From NCBI RefSeq assembly GCF_051900535.1, contig NZ_JBHZGI010000005.1, positions 124,001 through 188,000 of the forward strand: a stretch of 64,000 bases of DNA, given 5' to 3'. The stretch is from Frateuria_A sp051900535 (GTDB lineage Bacteria; Pseudomonadota; Gammaproteobacteria; Xanthomonadales; Rhodanobacteraceae). The position numbers were made by a program, and so were the translations under genes. The notes below the pieces were generated by a model. It was not told where the DNA came from, did not search any database, and was given only the letters and a program-made list of their open reading frames with translations. Below are positions 26,261 through 36,642 of the stretch, one piece after another; positions within the stretch are counted from its first letter, which is position 1; each line of letters starts with the position of its first letter.

Positions 26261-26920
26261 ATGGCAGCGGAACTGTTGGCGTTGTACGGCTACTGGCGCT
26301 CCAGCGCGGTCTACCGCGTGCGCATCGCGCTCAATTTGAAGGGACTGCGCTACGAAACGCGCCCGGTGCATTTGCTGCGCGACGGCGGTGAACAGCACGG
26401 CGAGGCCTACCGCGCACTCAATCCGCAGCAGCTGATTCCCTGCCTGCGCGACGGCGAGCGGGTGATTACCCAGTCGATGGCGATCATGGAGTACCTGGAG
26501 GAAACTCATCCGGAGCCGGCGCTGCTGCCGGCCGACGCCCGCAGCCGCGCCCGCGTGCGTGCGCTGGCGATGGCCGTGGCTTGCGACATCCACCCGCTGG
26601 GCAACCTGCGCGTGTTGCAGTACCTGGAGGGCCAGTTGGGTGCCGACGAGGCGCAGAAGCTGGCTTGGTCGCGGCACTGGATCGAGACCGGCTTCGACGC
26701 GCTGGAGGCGATGCTCGCCGGCAACAGCGCCACCGGCCGCTATTGCCACGGCGATGCGCCCGGCCTGGCGGATGCCTGCCTGGTGCCGCAGGTGTACAAC
26801 GCGCTGCGCTGGCAGCTCCCGATGGATCGCTGGCCTACCCTCGCGCGCATCCACGCATCGTGCAACGAGCTGGAAGCGTTCGAGCAGGCGATGCCGGAGC
26901 GGCAACCTGACGCGCCGTAG
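26261..26920 (+). CDS. maiA: Maleylacetoacetate isomerase, zeta-class glutathione transferase
   Basis: The enzyme isomerises maleylacetoacetate in tyrosine degradation using glutathione. The zeta-class motif SSAVYRVRIALN (SSCxWRVRIAL type, with Ala for Cys), LNPQQLIPCL and the glutathione-contact segment QSMAIMEYLEE are visible. The length is 219 aa and the start has GGAGAAT upstream. Replacement of the motif Cys by Ala is a deviation worth noting. No other tyrosine-degradation gene is adjacent. Confidence 0.85.
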   Translation: MAAELLALYGYWRSSAVYRVRIALNLKGLRYETRPVHLLRDGGEQHGEAYRALNPQQLIPCLRDGERVITQSMAIMEYLEETHPEPALLPADARSRARVRALAMAVACDIHPLGNLRVLQYLEGQLGADEAQKLAWSRHWIETGFDALEAMLAGNSATGRYCHGDAPGLADACLVPQVYNALRWQLPMDRWPTLARIHASCNELEAFEQAMPERQPDAP

Positions 26921-26975
26921 GCAATCATCCGGCGAGCCAGTCCCGCTCCCTCGGCCTGCCGGGCGAGGGGGAAAG

Positions 26976-27003
26976 AAAAAGGGCGCATTGCTGCGCCCTT
27001 TTT
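26976..27003. terminator. Bidirectional terminator between maiA and pilU
   Basis: AAAAAGGGCGC (26976-26986) pairs perfectly with GCGCCCTTTTT (26993-27003) around a 6-nt loop, giving a T-run for both convergent genes. Confidence 0.92.
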
Positions 27004-27018
27004 CGCTTGGCGGTGGCC

Positions 27019-28134
27019 TCAGAACCCCAGGCCGTACGGATCGTTCCCGACCAGTTCGGTGGCCTCGGCCCCGCCGCCCTCGGACAGCCGGATCTTCAGC
27101 GCCAGGCCATCGCGCGAGTCGGCCTTGGCCAGGGCTTCCTCCAGCTCGATGCGGCCGCTCTTGTAGAGCTTGTACAGCGACTGGTCGAAGGTCTGCATGC
27201 CTTCCTGCAGGCTGCGGTCCATCGCTTCCTTGATCTCGTGGATCTGGCCGCGGCGGATCATGTCGCGGATCAGCGGCGTGTTGAGCAGTACTTCCACCGC
27301 CGGCACGCGGCGCCCGTCCTTGCCGATCACCAGGCGCTGGCTGATCACCGCGCGCAGGTTGAGCGCCAGGTTCATCAGCACGTTCTTGTGCGCCGATTCG
27401 GGGAAGAAGTTGAGGATGCGCTCCAGCGTCTGGTCGGCGTTGTTCGAGTGCAACGTGGCCAGGCACAGGTGGCCGGTTTCGGAGAACGCGACCGCCGCCT
27501 CCATCGTGTCGGTGTCGCGGATCTCGCCGATCATGATCACGTCAGGCGCCTCGCGCATCGCGTTCTTCAGCGCCTCGTGATAGCTGTGCGTATCCAGCCC
27601 GACCTCGCGCTGGTTGATGATCGACTTCTTGTGCCGGTGCAGGTATTCGATCGGGTCCTCGATGGTGAGGATGTGGCCGGGCGAGTTGGAATTGCGCTGG
27701 TCGAGCATCGCCGCCAGCGTGGTCGATTTGCCCGAGCCGGTGGCGCCCACCACCAGGATCAGCCCGCGCTGCTCCATGATCAGGTCGCGGAAGATGGTCG
27801 GCAGCTGCAGCTGGTCGATCGAGGGGATCTCGCTCTTGATCGCGCGGATCACCATGCCCACTTCGCCGCGCTGCTTGAACACGTTGATGCGGAAGCGGCC
27901 GGCTTCCTTCACCGCCAGCGCCATGTTCAGTTCCAGGTCGCGCTCGAACTGCGGCACCTGGCCCTCGTCCATCAGCGAGTAGGCGATCTTCTTGACCATG
28001 CCGCTGGGCAGGCCGGTGTTGCCGAGCGGGTAGAGCTTGCCCTCGACCTTGATGTTCACCGGGGCGCCGGTGGTGAGGAACATGTCCGACGCGCCCTTGT
28101 CTACCATCAGCTTGAGGAAGTAACCGATATCCAC
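27019..28134 (-). CDS. pilU: Type IV pilus retraction ATPase PilU
   Basis: PilU is a PilT-like hexameric ATPase that helps retract type IV pili. It shows Walker A in GATGSGKSTT, the Asp box and Walker B region DVIMIGEIRD, the His box LATLHSNNADQ, and the N-terminal MDIGYFLKLMVDKGASDMF. The length (371 aa) and the C-terminal extension distinguish it from PilT. pilT itself is not in the window. Confidence 0.92.
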   Translation of the reverse strand: MDIGYFLKLMVDKGASDMFLTTGAPVNIKVEGKLYPLGNTGLPSGMVKKIAYSLMDEGQVPQFERDLELNMALAVKEAGRFRINVFKQRGEVGMVIRAIKSEIPSIDQLQLPTIFRDLIMEQRGLILVVGATGSGKSTTLAAMLDQRNSNSPGHILTIEDPIEYLHRHKKSIINQREVGLDTHSYHEALKNAMREAPDVIMIGEIRDTDTMEAAVAFSETGHLCLATLHSNNADQTLERILNFFPESAHKNVLMNLALNLRAVISQRLVIGKDGRRVPAVEVLLNTPLIRDMIRRGQIHEIKEAMDRSLQEGMQTFDQSLYKLYKSGRIELEEALAKADSRDGLALKIRLSEGGGAEATELVGNDPYGLGF

Positions 28135-28231
28135 GAAGGACCCCTGAGGTGGTCGCGCATTCTTGTGGCGCGTTGCAAAGCAGGATTATGCCTGCCCACA
28201 ATACGCGGCGACACTGCGCGAGGAATGAGTG

Positions 28232-28807
28232 ATGGTGCACATCTTTTCCCGGCCGCCCGGGCGCATCAAGCGTATCGGCAGGGCGGCCGGCGGCTTGACC
28301 CTGGGACTGGCGATGCTGGCGTTGGCCGGCTGCGCCACGGTGCCTCCGCCTGACGCTTCGATGAACCAGGCCCAGGCGCTGCTGCAGTCGGCCCGCGACG
28401 CCGGCGCGGCCGACTACGATCCGGTGGACCTGGGGTTCGCCCAGGCCAAGTTCCAGCAGGCTCAGTCCGCGATGGCGGCCCGCAAGTACGCCGACGCCGC
28501 CAACCTGGCCGAGGAGGCCCGCGCCGACGCCGAACTGGCCCGCACCCGGGCGCAGTTGGGCAGCGCCCGTGCGCAGATCCAGGCAAAGGTCGAGGAAAAT
28601 GCCGGCCTGCGCCAGCAGACCGAACAGCGCGCGCAGCCGGCCCCGGCCGCCGCGCCGGCCTCCGGCAGCAGCGCCCCCGAGACGCTCGAGGACATGCCGG
28701 CCCCGTCGGCCTCGGTGCTGTCCGCGCCGCTGCCACAGGATGGCGGCTTCCAGCCGATGCCCGCGCCTGCGTCGAGCAGCCAGACGAATGACGGAGGCCA
28801 GCGATGA
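28232..28807 (+). CDS. DUF4398 lipoprotein
   Basis: The start is the ATG at 28232, with AGGA 8 bp upstream; a GTG one codon before is the alternative. A signal peptide ends in the lipobox LAGC. The mature part (about residues 35-130) is an Ala-rich helical DUF4398 domain (FAQAKFQQAQSAMAARKYADAA), followed by a Pro/Ala-rich tail. It is likely an outer-membrane-anchored periplasmic protein of unknown function. It overlaps the next DUF4398 gene (ATGA). Confidence 0.75.
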   Translation: MVHIFSRPPGRIKRIGRAAGGLTLGLAMLALAGCATVPPPDASMNQAQALLQSARDAGAADYDPVDLGFAQAKFQQAQSAMAARKYADAANLAEEARADAELARTRAQLGSARAQIQAKVEENAGLRQQTEQRAQPAPAAAPASGSSAPETLEDMPAPSASVLSAPLPQDGGFQPMPAPASSSQTNDGGQR

Positions 28808-29460
28808 AGCGCCTTGCCACCACCGCGTTGATCGGCCTGCTGGCGCTGGCCGGCCCGGCCCTGGCGCGCCAGGACGACATGGACGTCAACCGCCTCAACT
28901 CCAGCCTCAACCAGCTGGCCGGCGACCCCACCCTAGGCACTTATGCCCAGGCCGAGCAGGCGCTCGCCCACGCCGCGATCGACCGGCTGGAACAGTCCAG
29001 CCGCAGCGAGCGCCCGCACGCGCTGTACCTGGCCGAACGTCGCGTCGATCTGGCCAAGGCCGCCGCGCAGTTGCAGGACGCCCGCGAAAAGCTCGACCAG
29101 CTCGACCGCGAACACGCGCAGATCCTGCTGGACGCCAGCCGCCGCGAGGCGGAGGCCGCGCGCATGGAACTGGAGCGCCAGCGCATGCAGTACCAGATGG
29201 CGCAGGAAGAAGCCGCCCGCCTGCAGCAGCAGGGCATGGAGGCCTCGCAGGCCGCCGAGCAGGCTCGCGCCGAGGCCGAGCGCGCCAAGAAGCTGGCCGC
29301 TGCGCAGAGCCGCGTCGCCCGCGCCGCTCGCCGTGAAGCCGAAGCTGCCGCCCAGGCCGCGCGCGCCATGCGCTCGCAGATGCAGGGAGATGAGTCCTCC
29401 GCGCCTGCGGAAAAGCCCGCGCCCAAGAAGAGTTCCAGCAAGGGCACCAAGGGCCACTGA
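28804..29460 (+). CDS. Periplasmic coiled-coil DUF4398 protein
   Basis: The 218-residue protein has a signal peptide ending ALAR, a DUF4398-like helical part (YAQAEQALAHAAIDRLEQ) and then a long charged coiled coil (about residues 90-190, EAEAARMELERQRMQYQMAQ style), ending in a Lys-rich tail. In this family such pairs often precede OmpA-type proteins, but none follows here. It is translationally coupled to the upstream lipoprotein gene, so the two probably form a complex in the periplasm. Confidence 0.72.
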   Translation: MKRLATTALIGLLALAGPALARQDDMDVNRLNSSLNQLAGDPTLGTYAQAEQALAHAAIDRLEQSSRSERPHALYLAERRVDLAKAAAQLQDAREKLDQLDREHAQILLDASRREAEAARMELERQRMQYQMAQEEAARLQQQGMEASQAAEQARAEAERAKKLAAAQSRVARAARREAEAAAQAARAMRSQMQGDESSAPAEKPAPKKSSSKGTKGH

Positions 29461-29477
29461 GCGGCCATCACGCTCTG

Positions 29478-29511
29478 TGTAGGAGCGCCGTCGGGCGACG
29501 GCGCTCCTACA
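29478..29511. repeat. Perfect 16-bp inverted repeat of the TGTAGGAGCG type
   Basis: TGTAGGAGCGCCGTCG (29478-29493) pairs perfectly with 29496-29511 across two Gs. The GTAGGAGCG head is the recognisable signature of abundant palindromic elements in Xanthomonadaceae relatives and pseudomonads. The rest of 29461-29783 has no gene. Confidence 0.8.
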
Positions 29512-29783
29512 GGCGGCTATGCGTCGCATAGGCGGGCTCAACCGTGGAAATCGCGTGCCCTTGCGGCCTCCCGCGGTGGCTTGCACGCCCCCGGGCGCGG
29601 GAGTAGGGTCAGGGCTGCCATGGCGCACCCGTTCCATGGCTCACTGACCTGAAACATGCGCCCAATTTCCCCGAACGATTGTTCCCGTTTCGCGTTCATG
29701 CGTACGGGGCGTGGGTGCGCGCGCTTCATCCGCCCGCGGGCGTGCCGATCACGCGCCCGCTCATCTCGCGAGGAGGTCGGATC

Positions 29784-30011
29784 ATGTTCGAAAACCAGCA
29801 GCGTGACGATGTCGAAGCATTTATGAAGGCCGATGCCGAATTTCGCCGGCTCTTCCAGCATCACCGCGAATTGAAAAGCAAAGTACACGATGCCGAAATC
29901 GGCGTGCTTCCCATCGACGATGTCACCTTGGCCGGCATGAAGAAGGAAAAGCTCCACGCCAAGGAACGCCTGCAACGCATGTGGGATGCGCGAGTCCCAC
30001 GAATCCACTGA
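29784..30011 (+). CDS. YdcH-family (DUF465) small protein
   Basis: The product has 75 residues. The start at 29784 is fixed by a strong AGGAGG 9 bp upstream. It is a helical protein with the pattern ADAEFRRLFQHHRELKSKV and LKKEKLHAKERL-like ending (MKKEKLHAKERLQRM), typical of YdcH/DUF465. Function is unknown. It precedes cystathionine beta-synthase on the same strand but is 170 bp away. Confidence 0.78.
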   Translation: MFENQQRDDVEAFMKADAEFRRLFQHHRELKSKVHDAEIGVLPIDDVTLAGMKKEKLHAKERLQRMWDARVPRIH

Positions 30012-30183
30012 TTCCACCGTTTTCCTTGACGGCCCCGGCCCTTCATCGAGAAGCGCCGGGGCCGCGTCGTTTCTGAAGCCCGGGCGTGGCGCAGAGGCTG
30101 CCGGACGCAACCGTACCGGGCGGCTCGGTTATCATTCCGGGCTTGTCCAGCGCCCGCGGGCGCCGCCTTTCGACGGAGTTGCC

Positions 30184-31554
<1,371 letters not shown>

Positions 31555-31624
31555 GCGCCGCCGCGACGCTGTCTTCGCGAAACCGTAACTACGCTCCGCC
31601 CTCGCCCCGAAGGAAGCCAGACCC

Positions 31625-33454
<1,830 letters not shown>

Positions 33455-33478
33455 GCGCAGCGGCACGGGCTACATCGG

Positions 33479-33557
33479 TGGTGGGACCTAATAGAAAGTC
33501 CAAGGCGGTAATAAAGCGTCCAACTCTTTGCTGCCTCTCGTTATTAGAAAGTCCAAG
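33479..33557. mobile_element. Tn7-like transposon end with three TnsB-type repeats
   Basis: The end starts TGGTGGGACC and holds three related direct repeats: TAATAGAAAGTCCAA (33489), TAATAAAGCGTCCAA (33509) and TTATTAGAAAGTCCAA (33541). The spacing is 20 and then about 33 bp, as expected for TnsB binding sites at a Tn7-family end. Position exactly 25 bp after glmS supports this. Confidence 0.75.
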
Positions 33558-33736
33558 TCCTTCCCGGCTCCGCGCAGTAGGTCATATCCATCGACGGTTG
33601 CGCTATGGGTGAGGGCTTAGGCCGCAGGGCTGGCGCTGACCACACGCGAGCTTTGTGCCAGGCTCACTGGAAATGCGATTCCGGGTTGCGAAGACCGGTT
33701 TCTGGTCGTTGCACCACGTCTGGGACAGGGACCGGT

Positions 33737-33904
33737 GGCGACGTCGAGGAGTGGGTGCACGAGAGTGGCGCGCTGGTCGCCTCGCCCGGCTTCTACCCGT
33801 CACGTAAGGTAGGGGCGGACTACGTACGGAGATGGCGCCCTGTGGTCGAGCAGCGCCTGGAGCAGGCGGGCCTGCGGTTGGCCGCCGCGCTTAGCGGCCT
33901 ATTG
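33737..33904 (+). pseudogene. C-terminal fragment of an S1/P1 nuclease
   Basis: One frame here reads EEWVHESGALVASPGFYPS then YVRRWRPVVEQRLEQAGLRL. This aligns with the C-terminus of the intact S1/P1 nuclease at 16212-17009 (AWAEESCRLT...YVERELPVAERRLRQAGRRL). No start, signal peptide or zinc-binding N-terminus is present, so this is a relic just inside the transposon end. Confidence 0.65.
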
Positions 33905-34503
33905 ACTAACGATGGGCGCAATCTCGCTGAGAGCGCGCGGCCCATCGACAGCCGCAGCCTAGAGCTCGGCAGCTACTGTCGTTTCCGTCGTTCGACGCGG
34001 ATGCTGCCCAAGCAGCAACGACTTCTCGGGGATGAGCGGTTCTAGCGTCACTGTGAGCCCAGTGCGCTCGTAGCTGCTCGAGGCCCATCTTTCGCGCGTG
34101 TTTCGTGTCGCGCGTGTTTCGTGGCTTTGGCCAGTGTGAGCTCTTCCGCCACGCCCGTCGCTCCCTGGAACACACGCCAACCAACCGCGCCTTCTTCAAC
34201 GGAAACCAGGCACATCCCATAAAGAGCTCAATCGAAAACGGAGGGCCCTGGTCATCGGTCGGCGCCTGGACACTTTCCGTCGGCTCGCGCCTGACCTCCT
34301 GTCGCCTTGGGCCTGACTCGCGGGGCAGCCGTAGCATGGTGGGTGTTCAAGCACCCGCCCATCAGGCACCCGCTATCCGTTCTGTAAGGCAATGCCGGTA
34401 GCCGCTTCACAGGGAACGTTACTATGGCGAGCGCCCGCCCTCAGGCGAGGGGAGGCTGTCCATGTTTTGCTGATTTACCGAGCGCAGGCATTCTTTCTCT
34501 CTC
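33905..34503. other. Gene-free, decayed sequence inside the transposon end
   Basis: Frames in this stretch have no recognisable motif, no good ribosome binding site and no consistent codon usage. A near-repeat CGCGCGTGTTTCGTG occurs twice in tandem near 34095-34125. It is probably residual DNA of older insertions. Confidence 0.4.
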
Positions 34504-34929
34504 TCAGAGCTCCAGTGCCATATGCACCTTGCCCTCGTGGATCAGCTCAACCTTGAATCCGAGGCGAGTATAAAGATGTAGGGCTGGGTTCTCCTCGAAA
34601 ACCCGCAAATGCACAGCCGAGAGCTGGCGTTCGCTTGCCAAAGCCGCAACCTTGCTTACGGCCCAAGAGCCTACGCCACAACCCTGCTCATTTGGCAAGA
34701 TTTGAAGGTCCCTTATCTCAAGACAATCTTTCACCTGTAGCACACGGAGCGCACCGATCCGAACGCCATCATTCGTAATAATCAAGTTCTCGAACTGCCG
34801 CCAGCTATCCTCAAATAGCTTAGGCTGCCATGTGACATTGCGAGCTTCCAAATACCTGGCCATGTTGCTGCGGTGAAGCTGCTCGCAGAACTGCTTTTCT
34901 TCATTATCTGCAGCTCGGATCTCCAGCAT
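34504..34929 (-). CDS. GNAT-family N-acetyltransferase
   Basis: The 141-residue product shows the GNAT core: the acetyl-CoA loop LPNEQGCGVGSWAVSKV (Q/RxxGxG/A type), then VHLRVFEENPALHLYTRLGFKVE, the usual ending strand-helix-strand. I chose the ATG at 34929; a GTG one codon upstream is possible. The acceptor is unknown. It lies just downstream of a methyltransferase gene, both facing away from the precursor-like peptide, and could acetylate or confer immunity to its product. Confidence 0.8.
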   Translation of the reverse strand: MLEIRAADNEEKQFCEQLHRSNMARYLEARNVTWQPKLFEDSWRQFENLIITNDGVRIGALRVLQVKDCLEIRDLQILPNEQGCGVGSWAVSKVAALASERQLSAVHLRVFEENPALHLYTRLGFKVELIHEGKVHMALEL

Positions 34930-34997
34930 CACCGCGACCTCCGCCTCTCGTTCATCGCCACAAAAGGCGGTTCTAAATTACAAAAGAGCAATGGAAT

Positions 34998-35981
34998 CTA
35001 CTTCGTAGCCTCGACGAAAAGCGAAAAGCTTTGCTCGCTGCCAGTTTTCGCCATGGCATTATAGCTATGGCCATCGACACGAAGGTCCTCATGTGTGCTG
35101 CCCTGAAAACTGCATTCTGACACCCGGCTAAAACCCGCATCGTAGAGGAGTTTGCTCAATGTAGGAAAATCGTAGCCAAATTTATGGTTATAACTGAGGA
35201 CTTGTTTGTTGGCACCACAGAAAAGCAGAATGTAGTCAAGATTGATAAGCCCGTCACTTACAAAACCCTTGTACATTGGATAGAACTTACGACGATCCAA
35301 AAAGAATTCCCTATCCTGGTTTGCGTAGGCGCGAAGAAGCTTTCCAACGTCAGGAACCACCAGCCTTGCAACCCCACCTGTCTCGAGGATCCGATGTATC
35401 TCGCGCAGGAACAGCGGAGCCTGATCACCGTATCGAAGATGTTCCAAAAGATGGGCGCAATAAACGAATTTGGCCGACTCATCGGGCAGGTGTAAGCCCC
35501 AGTTTACGTTAAGTGCTAAATCCGCGCCTCCGGCATCGATATTTAACCATTCCTCAAGAAGGTTACCCGACGAGCCTATGTGAACCTTAATGCCTCTTGT
35601 GTCGGCGTTAATACCAAGAGCATCCAGCTGTTGGTTTACAAATTGTTCTTGCTTGGTCCTCAATAAAGAAAAGGCGCGCCAAAGATGTTCCCGGGCTTGA
35701 GCTAGCTGGGCACGTACCTCTGGAAGTTGCACTTTCCTTCCGGATGTCGTGGGAGCGCCACGACTTGAAGCTTCCGAGAACTGCTCAAAAACAGATAAGT
35801 GATCAAAGATGTGATCAGCGAGAAGAACCACGTTCTTCAGAACCGTTTCGTTAGATGCATCTTCGGAGATAACTGGTTCCTTCCTTACAAACCTCGCCGG
35901 GCTGCATGGGTCCACGAGGTTCCAATAGTCTCGCGTCTCATTCCCACGATCATCCGCCTTCCTGTCAATAGATCGTTCCAT
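34998..35981 (-). CDS. Class I SAM-dependent methyltransferase
   Basis: The 327-residue protein has an N-terminal helical part (about 1-125, reminiscent of glycan-linked methyltransferases) and a class I methyltransferase domain with motif I IHIGSSGNLLEEWLNIDAG-like sequence (KVHIGSSGNLLEEWLNID), then VYCAHLLEHLRYGD and FLREIHRILETGGVARLVVPD. The pattern matches predicted SAM-dependent methyltransferases of polysaccharide and natural-product loci. Base composition is clearly lower in GC than the host core. The substrate is unknown. Confidence 0.78.
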   Translation of the reverse strand: MERSIDRKADDRGNETRDYWNLVDPCSPARFVRKEPVISEDASNETVLKNVVLLADHIFDHLSVFEQFSEASSRGAPTTSGRKVQLPEVRAQLAQAREHLWRAFSLLRTKQEQFVNQQLDALGINADTRGIKVHIGSSGNLLEEWLNIDAGGADLALNVNWGLHLPDESAKFVYCAHLLEHLRYGDQAPLFLREIHRILETGGVARLVVPDVGKLLRAYANQDREFFLDRRKFYPMYKGFVSDGLINLDYILLFCGANKQVLSYNHKFGYDFPTLSKLLYDAGFSRVSECSFQGSTHEDLRVDGHSYNAMAKTGSEQSFSLFVEATK

Positions 35982-36236
35982 CTAACTACCTCGTCCGCGC
36001 TTGTGGATTGGTGGGCGCAATGCTCGTCAATGCGGCTTAACCGCGCGGCGCCGCGGCTTCCGCCTGGAAAGGAGTTGTATACCGGTTGCTCGTCCCCGAC
36101 GAAATTATGGCCGCAGCGTCGCGGCTGTCAATAGTGTTCAGGACAAAGGGCCAATTGGCGCCGAGTATATGCAGTTCCGCCCGGCCGGCCACCGTCGCAC
36201 TTCTTTGATGCGAGCGAATTTCTTTCGTGGCTTAGC

Positions 36237-36266
36237 TTGACCTACCGGTTGCACGTGCGGTACTAA
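36237..36266 (+). promoter_or_regulatory. Candidate sigma-70 promoter of the precursor-like gene
   Basis: TTGACC (36237-36242) and TACTAA (36261-36266) are separated by 18 bp. Transcription would start near 36273, just at a hairpin, and leave a leader of about 45 nt before the ATG at 36318. Confidence 0.5.
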
Positions 36267-36272
36267 GGAGGT

Positions 36273-36292
36273 CCCCCAGCAGAGGCTGGGGG
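36273..36292 (+). promoter_or_regulatory. 5'-leader hairpin of the precursor-like gene
   Basis: CCCCCAGC and GCTGGGGG form a perfect 8-bp stem with an AGAG loop, followed by TTT. At the very 5' end of the predicted transcript it may protect the mRNA or act as an attenuator. Confidence 0.55.
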
Positions 36293-36317
36293 TTTACCAG
36301 CAACTAAGGAGATCGGT

Positions 36318-36500
36318 ATGTCTAGTCCTGTCCTCCAAGAGGTAACCACCCGCAACGAGTGGAAGCGGGAAAACTTGGCCGTGGTTGAAAAGCTGAGTGT
36401 TCCTGCCGTGCCTTCCGCTTTCCCGAACGCCTCTGTTCGAGTCTGCGGTTATGAGCTGGAAGATATCTGCGGAGCTTCCTCCGTCTACGCCAGCGGCTAA
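36318..36500 (+). CDS. Putative RiPP precursor peptide
   Basis: The product has 60 residues. A strong AAGGAG stands 8 bp before the ATG, the best ribosome binding site in this region. Residues 1-41 form a charged, helical leader-like part with a Pro-containing hinge (SVPAVPSAFP), and residues 42-60 read VCGYELEDICGASSVYASG: two Cys (43, 51), two Tyr and several Ser. The gene has its own promoter and is followed by a strong hairpin and then modification-type genes, the usual layout of a highly expressed precursor. It does not fit the lasso rule exactly and matches no class I can name. Confidence 0.65.
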   Translation: MSSPVLQEVTTRNEWKRENLAVVEKLSVPAVPSAFPNASVRVCGYELEDICGASSVYASG

Positions 36501-36514
36501 TAAAGCCGGTAGTG

Positions 36515-36539
36515 CTGGGGCACGTATCACGTGCCCCAG
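36515..36539 (+). terminator. Intercistronic hairpin after the precursor-like gene
   Basis: CTGGGGCACG (36515-36524) and CGTGCCCCAG (36530-36539) pair perfectly around a TATCA loop. Only TTAAT follows, so it is probably a partial terminator or a 3' stabiliser that raises precursor mRNA over the downstream enzyme mRNA. Confidence 0.7.
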
Positions 36540-36642
36540 TTAATGGGCTTAGAGCATCACGACGCGGCTGAGGCTAGAGCTTCAGTGGTTGTGTCGTGCG
36601 CGCTTTAAAAGAGGACGACTACCTTTTAAGGACTCGTTAGAG

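Noticed and set aside
34081..34337. Transposase remnants on either strand downstream of glmS
   Set aside because: No DDE or other transposase motif could be traced in any frame, so the stretch is left unassigned.
36318..36500. Lasso peptide precursor
   Set aside because: No lasso protease or asparagine-synthetase-like cyclase is present, and no Asp/Glu stands at positions 7-9 after a convincing Gly1 (E and D fall at 3, 5 and 6 after G44).
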